Of a DNA stretch of 64,000 nucleotides, positions 24,308-33,982 are shown in pieces. Under the pieces are notes generated by a model. That model ran no database searches and was not told the origin of the DNA. It saw nothing but the letters and a program-made list of their open reading frames with translations. Both the position numbers and the translations under genes were made by a program. The first letter of the stretch is position 1, and the number at the start of each line of letters is the position of its first letter. This stretch comes from Actinocrinis sp035653575 (GTDB lineage: Bacteria > Actinomycetota > Actinomycetes > Streptomycetales > Catenulisporaceae): the NCBI RefSeq assembly GCF_035653575.1, contig NZ_DASRBQ010000069.1, forward strand, positions 1 through 64,000, read 5' to 3'.

Positions 24308-26569
24308 ATGCGTCATGCAACGAAGAGGGCACTGCTGTCCGCGGCCGCCTGCTCGGCGCTGCTGGCCGGTTCGCTGGCCGCCGCCCCCGCGGCGCTGGCC
24401 GCCGGCTCGGCCTCCGGGCTCGGCTTCGGCCTGTCACCGCACTGGAGCAACGTCAAGATCGGCGCCGGCGGCTTCATCACCGGCGTCGTCTACAACCCGA
24501 CCCAGCCGGGACTGGCTTATCTGCGCACTGACATCGGCGGCCTGTACCGCTGGGACGCGTTCGGTCAGAACTGGATCCCGCTGCTGGACTGGACCGGCTT
24601 CAACGACTGGAACCAGCTCGGCGTCGAGTCCGTGGCCACCTCTCCGCTGCACCCGAACCGGGTGTGGGCCGCGGTCGGCGAGTACGCGGACAGCTGGAAC
24701 TCGGTCAACAAGGGCGCGATCCTGCGCTCCGACGACTACGGCGCGCACTGGAAGACCACGCAGCTGCCGATCCTGCTGGGCGCCAACGATCAGGGCCGCG
24801 ACTCGGGCGAGCGGCTGGCCGTGGACCCGAACGACGACGACATCCTGTACTTCGCCTCGCGCAACGACGGGCTGTGGAAGTCCACCGACGGCGGGGCGAC
24901 CTGGGCGCAGGACGCCGCGTTCCCCGACCTCGGCTCGAACTCCACCAGCGGCCTTCAGTTCGTGACCTTCGATCAGACCGAGAAGCACCGGCGCGGCACC
25001 CCGACCCGGCACATCGTGGTCGGGGACGCGGACAAGAGCGCGCTGTATGAGACCACTGATGGCGGGCAAACCTGGTCCGCGGTCGCCGGGGGACCCGGCA
25101 CGATCCCGATCAAGGCGCAGTTCGCCGCGAACGGGTCGCTGTACGTGGTCTACGACCAGATCACCGGCCCGTACTGGATGGGCACCGGCAAGCTTTACAA
25201 GTTCGCGAAGGGGTCCACCGCGGCAGCGGTGACCTCTCCGGCCGACGTCTCTCCGCCGCCCTCGTCCAACTGGTACGGCTACGACGGCCTCGCGGTCGAC
25301 CCGGAGAATCCGAATACTGTCATCGTCTCCACCAACGACCGGTGGAACCCGATCGACACCCTCTACCGGTCCACCGACGGCGGCGCCACCTGGCAGGACG
25401 TGTCCGCGTCGACGTCCCTCGACATCTCCGATTCGCCTTACCTGGCCTGGGGAGCGACGCCCAAGTTCGGCTGGTGGATCGGCGCCGTGGCGATCGACCC
25501 CTTCGACTCCAACCACGTCGTCTACGGCACCGGCGCGACGCTGTACGGCACCTACAACCTCGGCGCGATGGACAGCGGCGGCACCGTCACCTTCTCCTCG
25601 AAGGCCGCGCGCGGCATCGAGGAGACCGCGATCAACGACCTGCTGGTGCCGCGCGGGACCAGCTCCTGCAAGCTGATCAGCGCGGTCGGCGACCTCGGCG
25701 GGTTCTGCCACACCTCGCTGACCAAGTCCCCAGCCACCGGCATGTCCGCCAACCCGATCCTCAGCTCCGGCACCGGCCTGGCCCAGTCCGCGGACGGCTC
25801 GCTGATCGCGCGCGTCGGGTATGGCAGCAACAACCAGTTCGGCGCGTACTCGACCGACGGCGGCAGCACGTGGACCCCGTTCACCAAGCCGGCGACCACC
25901 ACCAGCGGCGGCGGGAAGGTCGCCGTCTCGGCCGACGGGAAGACGATCGTATGGTCAGCTGGTGACACGTCCAATGCCGGCTCAGGCACGTCCTACTCGG
26001 CCGACGACGGGCAGACCTGGACCGCCGTGAGCGGCCTGCCCGCCGGGCTGACGCCGGTGGCCGACGCGGTCGACTCCGCCGTCTTCTACGCCATCGACGG
26101 CACGAACGGCACGTTCTACAAGTCCACCGACGGCGGCCACACCTTCACCAGCACCGCGACCTCCTTCTCCGGCGGCAACAACACGCAGGTGAAGGCGACG
26201 CCGGGCAAGGCCGGCGAGCTGTGGCTGTCAGGACTCGACGACGGCCTGTTCCACTCGGCCGACGGCGGCGCGACCTGGACCAAGGTCGGCTCCGCGAGCT
26301 CGTCGTACACGCTGGGCTTCGGCAAGGCCGCGCCCTGGTCGAAGTACCTGACGCTCTACCAGGTCGGCGTGGTCGGCGGGGTGACCGGAGTCTTCATGTC
26401 CACTGACGACGCGGCGTCCTGGCACCGGATCAACAGCGACGCGCAGAACTGGGGCTGGACCGGTCAGGCGATCACCGGCGACCCGAACGACTTTGGCCGC
26501 GTCTACCTGGCCACCAACGGCCGGGGGATACAGACCGTCGACGTCGCCCCACTCGGCCTCTCCTTCTAA
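24308..26569 (+). CDS. Secreted GH74 xyloglucanase
   Basis: A 753-residue secreted enzyme. The signal peptide is RALLSAAACSALLAGSLAAA with cleavage near ALA-AGS (residue 33). The rest is a single GH74 catalytic unit, two seven-bladed propellers, of normal length with no extra binding module. The two family catalytic aspartates are visible: Asp75 in LRTDIGGLYRWD and Asp462 in AVGDLGGFCH. I count about eight Asp-box motifs (STDGGATW, TTDGGQTW, STDGGSTW, SADGGATW and variants). GH74 enzymes cut the beta-1,4-glucan backbone of xyloglucan, giving branched oligosaccharides. It follows the importer genes, so export of the enzyme and uptake of its products are encoded together. Confidence 0.93.
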   Translation: MRHATKRALLSAAACSALLAGSLAAAPAALAAGSASGLGFGLSPHWSNVKIGAGGFITGVVYNPTQPGLAYLRTDIGGLYRWDAFGQNWIPLLDWTGFNDWNQLGVESVATSPLHPNRVWAAVGEYADSWNSVNKGAILRSDDYGAHWKTTQLPILLGANDQGRDSGERLAVDPNDDDILYFASRNDGLWKSTDGGATWAQDAAFPDLGSNSTSGLQFVTFDQTEKHRRGTPTRHIVVGDADKSALYETTDGGQTWSAVAGGPGTIPIKAQFAANGSLYVVYDQITGPYWMGTGKLYKFAKGSTAAAVTSPADVSPPPSSNWYGYDGLAVDPENPNTVIVSTNDRWNPIDTLYRSTDGGATWQDVSASTSLDISDSPYLAWGATPKFGWWIGAVAIDPFDSNHVVYGTGATLYGTYNLGAMDSGGTVTFSSKAARGIEETAINDLLVPRGTSSCKLISAVGDLGGFCHTSLTKSPATGMSANPILSSGTGLAQSADGSLIARVGYGSNNQFGAYSTDGGSTWTPFTKPATTTSGGGKVAVSADGKTIVWSAGDTSNAGSGTSYSADDGQTWTAVSGLPAGLTPVADAVDSAVFYAIDGTNGTFYKSTDGGHTFTSTATSFSGGNNTQVKATPGKAGELWLSGLDDGLFHSADGGATWTKVGSASSSYTLGFGKAAPWSKYLTLYQVGVVGGVTGVFMSTDDAASWHRINSDAQNWGWTGQAITGDPNDFGRVYLATNGRGIQTVDVAPLGLSF

Positions 26570-26604
26570 CCCGCTCGCCCGCACCGCAAGATCAGGAACC
26601 GCCC

Positions 26605-28497
26605 ATGTCCTCCTCCTTCACCGACCGCATCCTGTTCGGCGGCGACTACAACCCCGAGCAGTGGCCGCGCAAGGTCTGGGAGGAGGACATGGCCCTGATG
26701 CGGCAAGCCGGGGTGAACCTGGCCACGGTCGGCGTGTTCTCCTGGGCGATGCTTGAACCGACGCCGGGCGTATACGAGTTCGGATGGCTCGACGACGTGC
26801 TGGACCTGTTGCACGCCAACGGGATCGGCGTCGCCCTGGCTACACCGACCGCATCGACGCCGCCCTGGATGAACCATCGATGGCCGGAGACGCTGCCGCA
26901 GAACCCTGACGGCACGATCCGCACGTACGGCTCGCGCAACGCCTACTGTCCCTCCTCCCCGGTCTACCGCGAGTTCGCGGACAAGATCAGCGAGGCGCTG
27001 GCCGCGCGGTACGCGCACCACCCGGCACTGCGGATATGGCATATCGGCAACGAGTTCGGCACGGTCTGTTACTGCGACCGGTGCGCCGCGCGCTTTCGCA
27101 CCTGGCTGCAGGTCCGCTACGGCGACCTGGACGGCCTCAACCAGGCCTGGGGAACCGCGTTCTGGTCGCAGCGCTATAGCGACTGGGCCGAGGTGATCCC
27201 GCCCCGGCAGGTGCAGTACGTGATCAATCCGACCCAGGATCTCGATTACCAGCGCTTCGCCTCGGACCTGCTGCTCGGCGGCTTCGTCGCGGAACGCGAC
27301 ATCGTGTGCGCGCACAACCCGGCGATCCCGGTGACCACCAACTTCATGGGCTTCTTCAAGGGAACCGACTCCTGGCGCTGGGCTCGTGAGGAGGATCTAG
27401 TCTCGCTCGACACCTATCCCGACCCGAACGACCCCGACGCGGCCCGCGACAACGCGATGGCCCACGACCTCACGCGTAGCCTCGGCGGCGGCAAGCCGTG
27501 GCTGCTGATGGAGCAGTCGCCGGCGGGTGCCGGGTGGCGTTACATCGCTACGCCCAAACGACCCGGCCTCAATCGGCTGTGGTCCATGCAAGCGGTCGCA
27601 CGCGGCGCCGACGGCGTGCTGCACTTCCAGTGGCGCGCCTCGATGCAGGGAGCGGAGCGCACGCACGGCGCGATGGTGCCGCATGCGGGCCCTGATTCCC
27701 GGGTGTTCCGCGAGATCTGTCAACTCGGCGGGCAACTCGCGCGGCTCGGTGATGTGATCGGCACGCGGGTGACCGCCGAGGTGGCGATCCTGCACGACTG
27801 GGACGCCTGGCGCGCGGTCGAGCTGGACCACCAACCGCACAGTGGATTCAGGTACCTCGACCGGATGCGCGAGTACTACACGCCGCTGTGGCGCGCGAAC
27901 ATCACCGCCGACTTCGCGCATCCCGAGGCGGATCTGAGCACTTACAAGCTTGTCGTGGTGCCCAATCTTTATCAGGTTACTGACGTCGCGGCGGCCAATC
28001 TGGTGCGCTACGTCGAGCGCGGCGGGCACCTCGTCATGGGCCCCTTCTCGGGAGTGTCAGACCCCGACGAGCGCATCAGGCTGGGCGGGCACCCGGTCCC
28101 GTTCCGCGAGCTGCTGGGTCTGCGTATCGAGGAGTACTGGCCGCTGCCCGACGAACCGCTCACCCTGGAATCGGCGGAACTCGGCGACTTCACGGCCGCG
28201 ACCTGGGCCGAGTGGCTGACCGTCGAGGGAGCGACCCCGGTGGCCACCTTCACCAGCGGGCCGCTCTCCGGCATCCCCGCTGTCCTGCGCAACACCTACG
28301 GCGAGGGTACGGCCTGGTACGTCGCTACCCTTCCCGAGCCCGCGGCCCTCTCCCGCATCCTCGCCTCGGCCTGCGCGGCGGCCGGAGCCCGGCCGGTACT
28401 CGCCGGTCTTCCGCCGCGCGTCGAGGCGATTAGGCGCGGCGACAAGGTCTTCCTGCTCAACCACGAGGACGAGTCCGTCGAGATCCGCGACCTCTAA
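26605..28497 (+). CDS. GH42 beta-galactosidase
   Basis: A 630-residue cytoplasmic GH42 enzyme, 35 bp after GH74. The start FGGDYNPEQWPRKVWEEDM is the classical GH42 N-terminus. Acid/base Glu150 is in WHIGNEFG and nucleophile Glu303 in WLLMEQSP. Four cysteines (C115, C155, C157 and C160, the last three in VCYCDRC) match the zinc cluster known in GH42 structures. A trimerisation-type second domain (VVPNLYQVTDVAAANLVRYV) and a small C-terminal beta domain follow. There is no signal peptide, so it acts on imported sugar. In xyloglucan breakdown it would remove galactose from L-type side chains. Arabinosidase activity is also known in the family. Confidence 0.93.
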   Translation: MSSSFTDRILFGGDYNPEQWPRKVWEEDMALMRQAGVNLATVGVFSWAMLEPTPGVYEFGWLDDVLDLLHANGIGVALATPTASTPPWMNHRWPETLPQNPDGTIRTYGSRNAYCPSSPVYREFADKISEALAARYAHHPALRIWHIGNEFGTVCYCDRCAARFRTWLQVRYGDLDGLNQAWGTAFWSQRYSDWAEVIPPRQVQYVINPTQDLDYQRFASDLLLGGFVAERDIVCAHNPAIPVTTNFMGFFKGTDSWRWAREEDLVSLDTYPDPNDPDAARDNAMAHDLTRSLGGGKPWLLMEQSPAGAGWRYIATPKRPGLNRLWSMQAVARGADGVLHFQWRASMQGAERTHGAMVPHAGPDSRVFREICQLGGQLARLGDVIGTRVTAEVAILHDWDAWRAVELDHQPHSGFRYLDRMREYYTPLWRANITADFAHPEADLSTYKLVVVPNLYQVTDVAAANLVRYVERGGHLVMGPFSGVSDPDERIRLGGHPVPFRELLGLRIEEYWPLPDEPLTLESAELGDFTAATWAEWLTVEGATPVATFTSGPLSGIPAVLRNTYGEGTAWYVATLPEPAALSRILASACAAAGARPVLAGLPPRVEAIRRGDKVFLLNHEDESVEIRDL

Positions 28498-28564
28498 TCA
28501 GAGGTTGGCAGTCAACAGCCAGCGCCCGCTCCGCGCTGTCAGACCCTCTCGCGACCATGGACGC

Positions 28565-29116
28565 ATGCACCTGCGTGATGTGGAACTCGGCGACGTTGAC
28601 GCCTACATCCGGCTGCGCTGCGATCCGGTGATGATGGCCGAACTCGGCGGTCCACTGCCGCCCGAGGGCATGGAGGACAAGGTCCGCCGGGACGTGGCGA
28701 CCGTCGCGGCAGGCGAGGGCTGGATCAAGATGATCGTCCCCGACGAGAGCGCGCCGCACATCGTGGCAGGCAACGTGGTGCTCTGGTCGCACGAGGACGA
28801 GGAGCCCGATCCGGCCGACCCGCGGCCCGCCCCGATCACCGAGATCGGCTGGATGGTGCTGCCTGAGTTCCAGGGGCGCGGGCTGGCGAAGCGGGCCGTG
28901 CGCGAACTGCTCCGGCTGGCGCACGAGGACGGACGCTGGGGCCGCGTGCACGCCTTCCCCGGCGCCACCAACGGCCCCTCCAACGGAATCTGCCGCCCGC
29001 TCGGCTTCACCCTGGTCGGAAAGCGCGACGTGACGTTCGCCGACCGGGTCATCCACTCCAACCACTGGCTGATCGACCCGGCTGATCTCTTCGCCTCCGC
29101 CGCCGAAGCCGGATGA
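28565..29116 (+). CDS. GNAT-family N-acetyltransferase
   Basis: About 183 residues from the ATG at 28565 (MHLRDVELGDVDAYIRLR); the upstream start at 28505 adds an Arg/Pro-rich lead with no ribosome-binding site. The GNAT acetyl-CoA motif is EIGWMVLPEFQGRGLAKRAV, with the Q-x-x-G-x-G/A pattern intact. NGPSNGICRPLGFTLVG gives the late Asn-rich motif seen in ribosomal-protein-type acetyltransferases. It lies 68 bp after GH42 and may be co-transcribed, but no sugar link is evident. Substrate unknown. Confidence 0.85.
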   Translation: MHLRDVELGDVDAYIRLRCDPVMMAELGGPLPPEGMEDKVRRDVATVAAGEGWIKMIVPDESAPHIVAGNVVLWSHEDEEPDPADPRPAPITEIGWMVLPEFQGRGLAKRAVRELLRLAHEDGRWGRVHAFPGATNGPSNGICRPLGFTLVGKRDVTFADRVIHSNHWLIDPADLFASAAEAG

Positions 29117-29152
29117 TCCGCGCATGTCAGCGGTCCGTGCCATCCTGGTCTG

Positions 29153-29572
29153 GTGACCGTGGAAGAACTCATCCGGCTGCGCAAGGCCCGCGACCAGATG
29201 GACCGCGACTACGCGCAGCCACTTGATGTGGCCGCGCTGGCCCGCACCGCGTACATGTCGGCCGGGCACTTCTCCCGCAGCTTCCGCGCGGCGTTCGGCG
29301 AGACGCCGTACAGCTACTTGATGACCCGGCGGATCGAACGCGCGAAGGCGCTGCTGCGGCGCGGCGACCTCTCCGTCACCGAGGTGTGCTTCGAGGTCGG
29401 CTGCACCTCGCTCGGCTCGTTCAGCAGTCGCTTCACCGAGCTGGTCGGCGAGAGCCCGACGTCGTACCGCAGCCGCTCGCATGAGGAGAGCGCGGTCATC
29501 CCGCCCTGCTACGCCAAGATCGTGACCCGCCCGCTGCGCGATGCGCGGGCGAAGGACCTCCCGCGGTCGTAG
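29153..29572 (+). CDS. AraC-family transcriptional regulator, DNA-binding domain only
   Basis: A 139-residue protein consisting almost entirely of the AraC double helix-turn-helix: LDVAALARTAYMSAGHFSRS, then FGETPYSYLMTRRIERAKAL, and VTEVCFEVGCTSLGSFSSRF followed by VGESPTSYR. No ligand domain precedes it. The last 35 residues (IPPCYAKIVTRPLRDARAKD) are family-specific. It is followed 9 bp downstream by a VOC/glyoxalase-fold gene. This AraC-VOC pair is common in actinobacteria and suggests that the regulator controls, or is controlled through, its neighbour (inference). Confidence 0.9.
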   Translation: MTVEELIRLRKARDQMDRDYAQPLDVAALARTAYMSAGHFSRSFRAAFGETPYSYLMTRRIERAKALLRRGDLSVTEVCFEVGCTSLGSFSSRFTELVGESPTSYRSRSHEESAVIPPCYAKIVTRPLRDARAKDLPRS

Positions 29573-29581
29573 CGTGTAGCC

Positions 29582-30001
29582 ATGGACCTCAAGCTCTCGC
29601 ACTGCTTCATCTCGGTGGACGACCACGACAAGGCGCTCGCCTTCTACCAGGACGTGCTCGGCCTCGAGGTGCGCAACGACGTCAAGTACGAGGGAATGCG
29701 CTGGATCTCGGTCGGGTCGCCCGCGCAGCCCGAGGTGAACATCGTGCTCGAGCCGCCGGGCGTGGACCCGAACGCGACCGCGGCCGACCGGCAGGCGTTG
29801 ATCGAGCTCCAGGCCAAGGGTCTGCTGCGCGGCGTGAACTTCGCCACCGACGACGTCGACGCGCTGTTCGAGCGGGTCGCCGCCTCCGGCGCCGACGTGC
29901 TGCAAGCACCGATGGATCAGCCGTACGGCGTGCGAGACTGCGCGTTCCGCGACCCGGCGGGCAACGCGTTGCGGTTCAGCCAGGTATCGCGAAAGAGCTA
30001 G
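29582..30001 (+). CDS. VOC (glyoxalase/bleomycin-resistance) superfamily protein
   Basis: A 139-residue two-module VOC protein. It opens with LSHCFISVDDHDKALAFYQD, continues with EVRNDVKYEGMRWISVGSP, and ends with PMDQPYGVRDCAFRDPAGNA. Metal-ligand positions typical of the fold appear as His at the start of module 1 and the RDPAGN segment of module 2; not all ligands are obvious. It is the downstream partner of the AraC-type regulator. The reaction is unknown; similar pairs are annotated as extradiol-dioxygenase or resistance-like proteins without proof. Confidence 0.87.
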   Translation: MDLKLSHCFISVDDHDKALAFYQDVLGLEVRNDVKYEGMRWISVGSPAQPEVNIVLEPPGVDPNATAADRQALIELQAKGLLRGVNFATDDVDALFERVAASGADVLQAPMDQPYGVRDCAFRDPAGNALRFSQVSRKS

Positions 30002-30008
30002 GCGAGGC

Positions 30009-30045
30009 GGGGCCTCGGGTACACCCTCCGTGTGCCCGAGGCCCC
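30009..30045. terminator. Bidirectional terminator hairpin
   Basis: GGGGCCTCGGG (30009-30019) and its perfect complement (30035-30045) enclose a further TACAC/GTGTG pair. It lies just after the VOC gene (+) and 36 bp from the stop of the convergent secreted-protein gene (-). Confidence 0.85.
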
Positions 30046-30081
30046 GTCACTCAGTGCTCGTGCCCGCGACCGGAACCGGCC

Positions 30082-32865
30082 TCAGTCGGCCTGGTAGTAG
30101 CCGAACTGATCGACGATCAGGTCCATGTTCCCGCCGCTGCGGTTCCAGTAGTCGACGATGCCGTTCTGGCCGGTGCTCGCCTGAACCAGGTTCGGCACGG
30201 TCTGCCCCTGGCTCCAGTCCAGCGTCGAGACGTTCGGCGGCGTCGGGAAGACCGCCGTACCGCCGTTATAGGCATTCAGCGAGTTCGGATCGGGCGACAC
30301 GGTTTCGTAGCCCGAACCCTTGGTGCGCGTCACCGTCGTATTGACCACGACCGCCGTGAGCTTGGGATCGGTCGTGCTCAGTTTGCTCCAGAGGTAGGCG
30401 TAGCCGCCCGGCGTGATGGGCCCGTACGCCCAAGTACGCGTGTCGAGCAGGCGGATCGGGGTCACCGGCACGAGCGCGCTCGTGCTCGACGTGCTGTAGT
30501 AGCCGACCACGTCCACGAGCACGTTGGCGCTCCCGCCGCTGCCGTTGTAGACGTCGATCTTGCCGTCCGAACCGACCGGTACGATCACCGCGTTCGCGAT
30601 GACCTGGCCCGCGCCGAAGTCGAGGTTCGAAGCGGTCGGCCGCGAGCCCCCGTCCGGGTAGAGCGTGAGATACCCGCCGGTCTGCGGAGTCACCACGGTC
30701 ACGTTCAGCGCGACGGCGGTCAGGCCGGAGGGCAGCTGCCCGCCGTCCGCGCCGGCGATCTGCACGGTGAGCTTGCCGCCCGCGGCCACCGGGGCCTTCG
30801 GTGCGCCGACCCCCTTGCGGGTGTCGACCAGCCGGGCCGGGCTCAGCGGGCTGTATCCGCTCGCGGCCGACTGCGTGAAGTATCCGCTGACGTCCGCGAT
30901 GAGGTTCACGGTGCCGCCCGAGCCGTTGTAGAGGTCGACGATGCCGTCCGGGCCGACCGGGACGACGGCCAGGTTCGGCGCGGTCTGGCCGGCCTGGAAG
31001 TCCACGTTGCTCGACGTCGGCCGGTTCTGCGGCACGCCTCCGTACCCCTGGTTCGGATACGCGGTCAGATAGCCGGTCGCGGTCGGGTTGGTCACCGTCA
31101 GGTTCAGCACCACCCCGGTGATTCCGGCCGGGATCAGGCTGCCCGGCGTGCCGCTCCCGCTCACCTGGAGCTTCACCGTCCCGTTGGGGCCGACCTTGGC
31201 CGCGGTGCCACCGATGCCGGTTCCGTTGCGGGTGTCCAGGATCCGCACCGGTCCGTACGCGGTGTAATCCGATCCCGCGGTCGTGACGCTCACGGTGTTG
31301 CCCACCGTGTCGCCCTGGTTGTCGGTGACCGTGGCGGAGATCGGATAGCTGCCCGGCTTGCTGTAGGTGTGCACCGTGAAGTACGTGTTGCTGCCGGTAA
31401 ACGACGTGTTCGAGGTCGTTCCGTCGCCCCACGCGATGGTCAGGTCCAGCGGCACGTCGGTGCTTGTCACGGCCGCCTGGAACGAGAACCCGAGCGCGCT
31501 GGTGTTTTGAGCTGACAAGGACACCGCGAGGTTCGGGTCGACCGGCACGTACTCGACCGCACCGCGGCTCGTGTACGGGCTGGCACCGTAGAAATCGCTG
31601 CTCAGCGCGCCGGGAGCGCTCGTGTTAGCGGAGCCGATGGCCGCCGACCCCTTCACCAGCTTGGCGTCGATCGCGCCGTCCGTGTTCGACCGGAAGTTGC
31701 TGATCTGCTGGGCCTGCTTCGAGTCGATCACGTCGTGCGCGCCCTGGCCGGTACCGGTTTGGAAGGCGCTGAGCGTCGTGTATGCGGTGCCCGCCCACGA
31801 GTACAGATCGGTGGCGTCCGTGCCGTAGACATAGAAGTCGTTGTAGTCCGCGGTCGCCTGTGCGCTCGCATTCGCCGAGATCACGACGTCGGGCGCCCAT
31901 GCCTGGCTGTTCGCCGCGCAGTTCGACTGGTATCCGGCGCCGTCGGATTGCGGGTTGGCGTCTTCCAGGAGGTTGTTCTGGATCGAGATGCCACTCGACG
32001 CGCCCTCGACGTCGATGGCCGCGGCGCATGTGCGTTGGATCGTGTTCCCGGTGACGGTGAGCCCTGCGACTGTGTCGGCCTTGATGCCGGACGCGGCAAT
32101 CAAATCGCTGGCGAGCGTGACATTGCCCGCACCGGACGCGATGGAGATCGCCGAATGGCCAGGGGCCGTCCAGGTGCCGTTGTCCACGAAGGTGCGGCTC
32201 ACCGTGATGTTGCTTGACGCGCCGTCGATGGTGAGAGTGTCCGTGCCCGCGGTGAACCGCTGGTCGATGTAGTCCGAGTCCAGGGTGATCCCCGAGGAGC
32301 CGACGATCTCGACGCTCGGCACGTTCGTCGCGGTGAGCATCAGATTGCTTACCGTGACGTCGCTGACGCCGTCCAGGATGAGCGCGGGCTTTCCGGCGTC
32401 GGCGTTCCCGGGCCAGATCCACGACTGGTCACTCGTGCCGACGATCGAGATGCCCGAGGTCTTCACGACCACGGCGTGCGACGAGAAGTAGCCGGTCGAG
32501 CCGGAGACGTCGATGGTGTCGCCTGGCGCCGCCGCATTCACCGCGTCCTGCAGGAAGCAGTACGGGTTGGCCTGCGTGCCGTCGCCGGCCTCGACCGCGC
32601 AGTCGTAGGTGCCCGCGTAGATGATCTTGCCGGTGGCTGAGGTGCGACTCTTGACCGGCTGCGTCGCGGCCCTCTGCAGGCGCACGGACTTGCTCGCCGG
32701 GCTGCTGAAGGTCTTGAAGCCCGACGCCGCCCCGGCGCCGGTCGCGAAGGTGGAACCATGCGCGGCGGGCGCGTGGTGCGCGGTGGCCGCCGATGCGTAG
32801 GCAGGAAGAAAAGCCGCGCCGACCGCAATGGCTGCGACAGGCACGGCAAGACGTCGAAGATACAT
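30082..32865 (-). CDS. Secreted beta-helix/PKD protein with three C-terminal repeats (paralogue of 3340-6618)
   Basis: 927 residues with a signal peptide (MYLRRLAVPVAAIAVGAAFL, cleavage near ASA-ATA). An Ala/Ser/Thr linker is followed by a parallel beta-helix (about 80-420; NPYCFLQDAVNAAAPGDTID opens it, with coils such as GLTVTGNTIQRTCAAAIDVE). One PKD-like domain follows (IAWGDGTTSNTSF). Three repeats begin at about 530, 665 and 790 (VRILDTRNGTG, ARLVDTRKGVG, IRLLDTRTWAYG), each ending DLI/VLV-x-D-x-G-Y. The domain order matches the protein at 3340-6618, with one PKD instead of three. No cell-wall anchor is seen. The function is unknown; a role in binding a surface polymer is inferred. Confidence 0.8.
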   Translation of the reverse strand: MYLRRLAVPVAAIAVGAAFLPAYASAATAHHAPAAHGSTFATGAGAASGFKTFSSPASKSVRLQRAATQPVKSRTSATGKIIYAGTYDCAVEAGDGTQANPYCFLQDAVNAAAPGDTIDVSGSTGYFSSHAVVVKTSGISIVGTSDQSWIWPGNADAGKPALILDGVSDVTVSNLMLTATNVPSVEIVGSSGITLDSDYIDQRFTAGTDTLTIDGASSNITVSRTFVDNGTWTAPGHSAISIASGAGNVTLASDLIAASGIKADTVAGLTVTGNTIQRTCAAAIDVEGASSGISIQNNLLEDANPQSDGAGYQSNCAANSQAWAPDVVISANASAQATADYNDFYVYGTDATDLYSWAGTAYTTLSAFQTGTGQGAHDVIDSKQAQQISNFRSNTDGAIDAKLVKGSAAIGSANTSAPGALSSDFYGASPYTSRGAVEYVPVDPNLAVSLSAQNTSALGFSFQAAVTSTDVPLDLTIAWGDGTTSNTSFTGSNTYFTVHTYSKPGSYPISATVTDNQGDTVGNTVSVTTAGSDYTAYGPVRILDTRNGTGIGGTAAKVGPNGTVKLQVSGSGTPGSLIPAGITGVVLNLTVTNPTATGYLTAYPNQGYGGVPQNRPTSSNVDFQAGQTAPNLAVVPVGPDGIVDLYNGSGGTVNLIADVSGYFTQSAASGYSPLSPARLVDTRKGVGAPKAPVAAGGKLTVQIAGADGGQLPSGLTAVALNVTVVTPQTGGYLTLYPDGGSRPTASNLDFGAGQVIANAVIVPVGSDGKIDVYNGSGGSANVLVDVVGYYSTSSTSALVPVTPIRLLDTRTWAYGPITPGGYAYLWSKLSTTDPKLTAVVVNTTVTRTKGSGYETVSPDPNSLNAYNGGTAVFPTPPNVSTLDWSQGQTVPNLVQASTGQNGIVDYWNRSGGNMDLIVDQFGYYQAD

Positions 32866-33014
32866 CCCCCCGGCTTTCTCTGAAGTTCTGAAGTACTGAT
32901 AGTTGTACAGCAGAGCGAGGATATGTGGTCTGGATTAAACGGATAAGCGGACGGCGGTAACGAGTCCGCTACAGTCAAGACCATGACGCAGGGTGCTGAC
33001 TTGCGCCCCCGCCC

Positions 33015-33977
33015 CTATCGCACGTTCGAGACCAACGCTCCGGAGACCGGTCCGCGAGCCCGGCGGACCGCGCGGCACAGGCCGCTCGAGCGCAGCTGCT
33101 CCTCGACCTCGGCCGCGCTGACCGGCCCGTCCACCAGGAAGACCGTGGTCGGTCCGGAACCCGACACCAGCGCGCCCGCGGCGCCCGCGGCGCGCCCGAT
33201 ATCGAGCAGCTCGCCGATCTCGGGCAGCAGCTCGATCGCGGCCGGCTCCAGGTCGTTGTACAGCGCCGCGCCGATGCGGTCGGCGTCGCCGGAGCGCAGC
33301 GTGGCCATCAGGTCCGGATGCACGCCGGGCTCGGGGGTCTCGCGCCGGTCCCGGCGGCGCTGCAGGTCGCAGGTCTCGAACACCTTGGGCGTGGACAGAC
33401 CGCCGTCGTAGACCGCGATCACCCACTCCAGGCCGGCCGCCGCGAGCACCGGGGAGATGTGCTCGCCGCGTCCGGTGCCGATCGCCGTGCCGCCGTGTAG
33501 CGCGAAGGGCACGTCGCTGCCCAGGCTCGCGGCCAGGTCGTGCAGCTCGTCGCGGCGCAGCCCGGTGCCCCAGAGCCGGTCGCAGGCCACCAGCGCGGCC
33601 GCCGCGTCCGCGGAGCCGCCCGCCATGCCGCCGGCCACCGGGATGTCCTTGCGGATGGTCAGCCGCACGTCCGGCTCCACCCGCGCGTGCTCGGCCAGCA
33701 GCAGCGCCGCCTGCCAGGCCAGGTTGCGCTCGTCGTCGGGCACCCCGCTCACGTCCGAGTCGCGGCGCAGCGGCTCCACGGTCAGCGACAAGCCGCGCGA
33801 GGCCCGCGCCACGATCTCGTCATAGAGCGAGACCGCGTGAAAGACGGTCACCAGCTCGTGGTAGCCGTCGGGGCGCAGCGGTCCCACCGAGAGCGAAAGG
33901 TTGATCTTCGCGGGGACCCGGACGGTGACCGCTTCGGGACGGAAGGGCCCGTCATCCCAGTCTTCCAGCGCGGTCAC
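33015..33977 (-). CDS. ispE: 4-diphosphocytidyl-2-C-methyl-D-erythritol kinase
   Basis: A 320-residue GHMP kinase that phosphorylates CDP-methylerythritol in the MEP isoprenoid pathway. VRVPAKINLSLSVGPLRPDG and GYHELVTVFHAVSLYDE are the N-terminal IspE signatures. The ATP-binding loop is PVAGGMAGGSADAAAAL. LGSDVPFALHGGTAIGTGRG and the C-terminal LVSGSGPTTVFLV complete the family motifs. It follows rsmA by 5 bp in the rpf-rsmA-ispE order that is conserved across actinobacteria. Confidence 0.95.
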   Translation of the reverse strand: MTALEDWDDGPFRPEAVTVRVPAKINLSLSVGPLRPDGYHELVTVFHAVSLYDEIVARASRGLSLTVEPLRRDSDVSGVPDDERNLAWQAALLLAEHARVEPDVRLTIRKDIPVAGGMAGGSADAAAALVACDRLWGTGLRRDELHDLAASLGSDVPFALHGGTAIGTGRGEHISPVLAAAGLEWVIAVYDGGLSTPKVFETCDLQRRRDRRETPEPGVHPDLMATLRSGDADRIGAALYNDLEPAAIELLPEIGELLDIGRAAGAAGALVSGSGPTTVFLVDGPVSAAEVEEQLRSSGLCRAVRRARGPVSGALVSNVR

Positions 33978-33982
33978 TCCAG

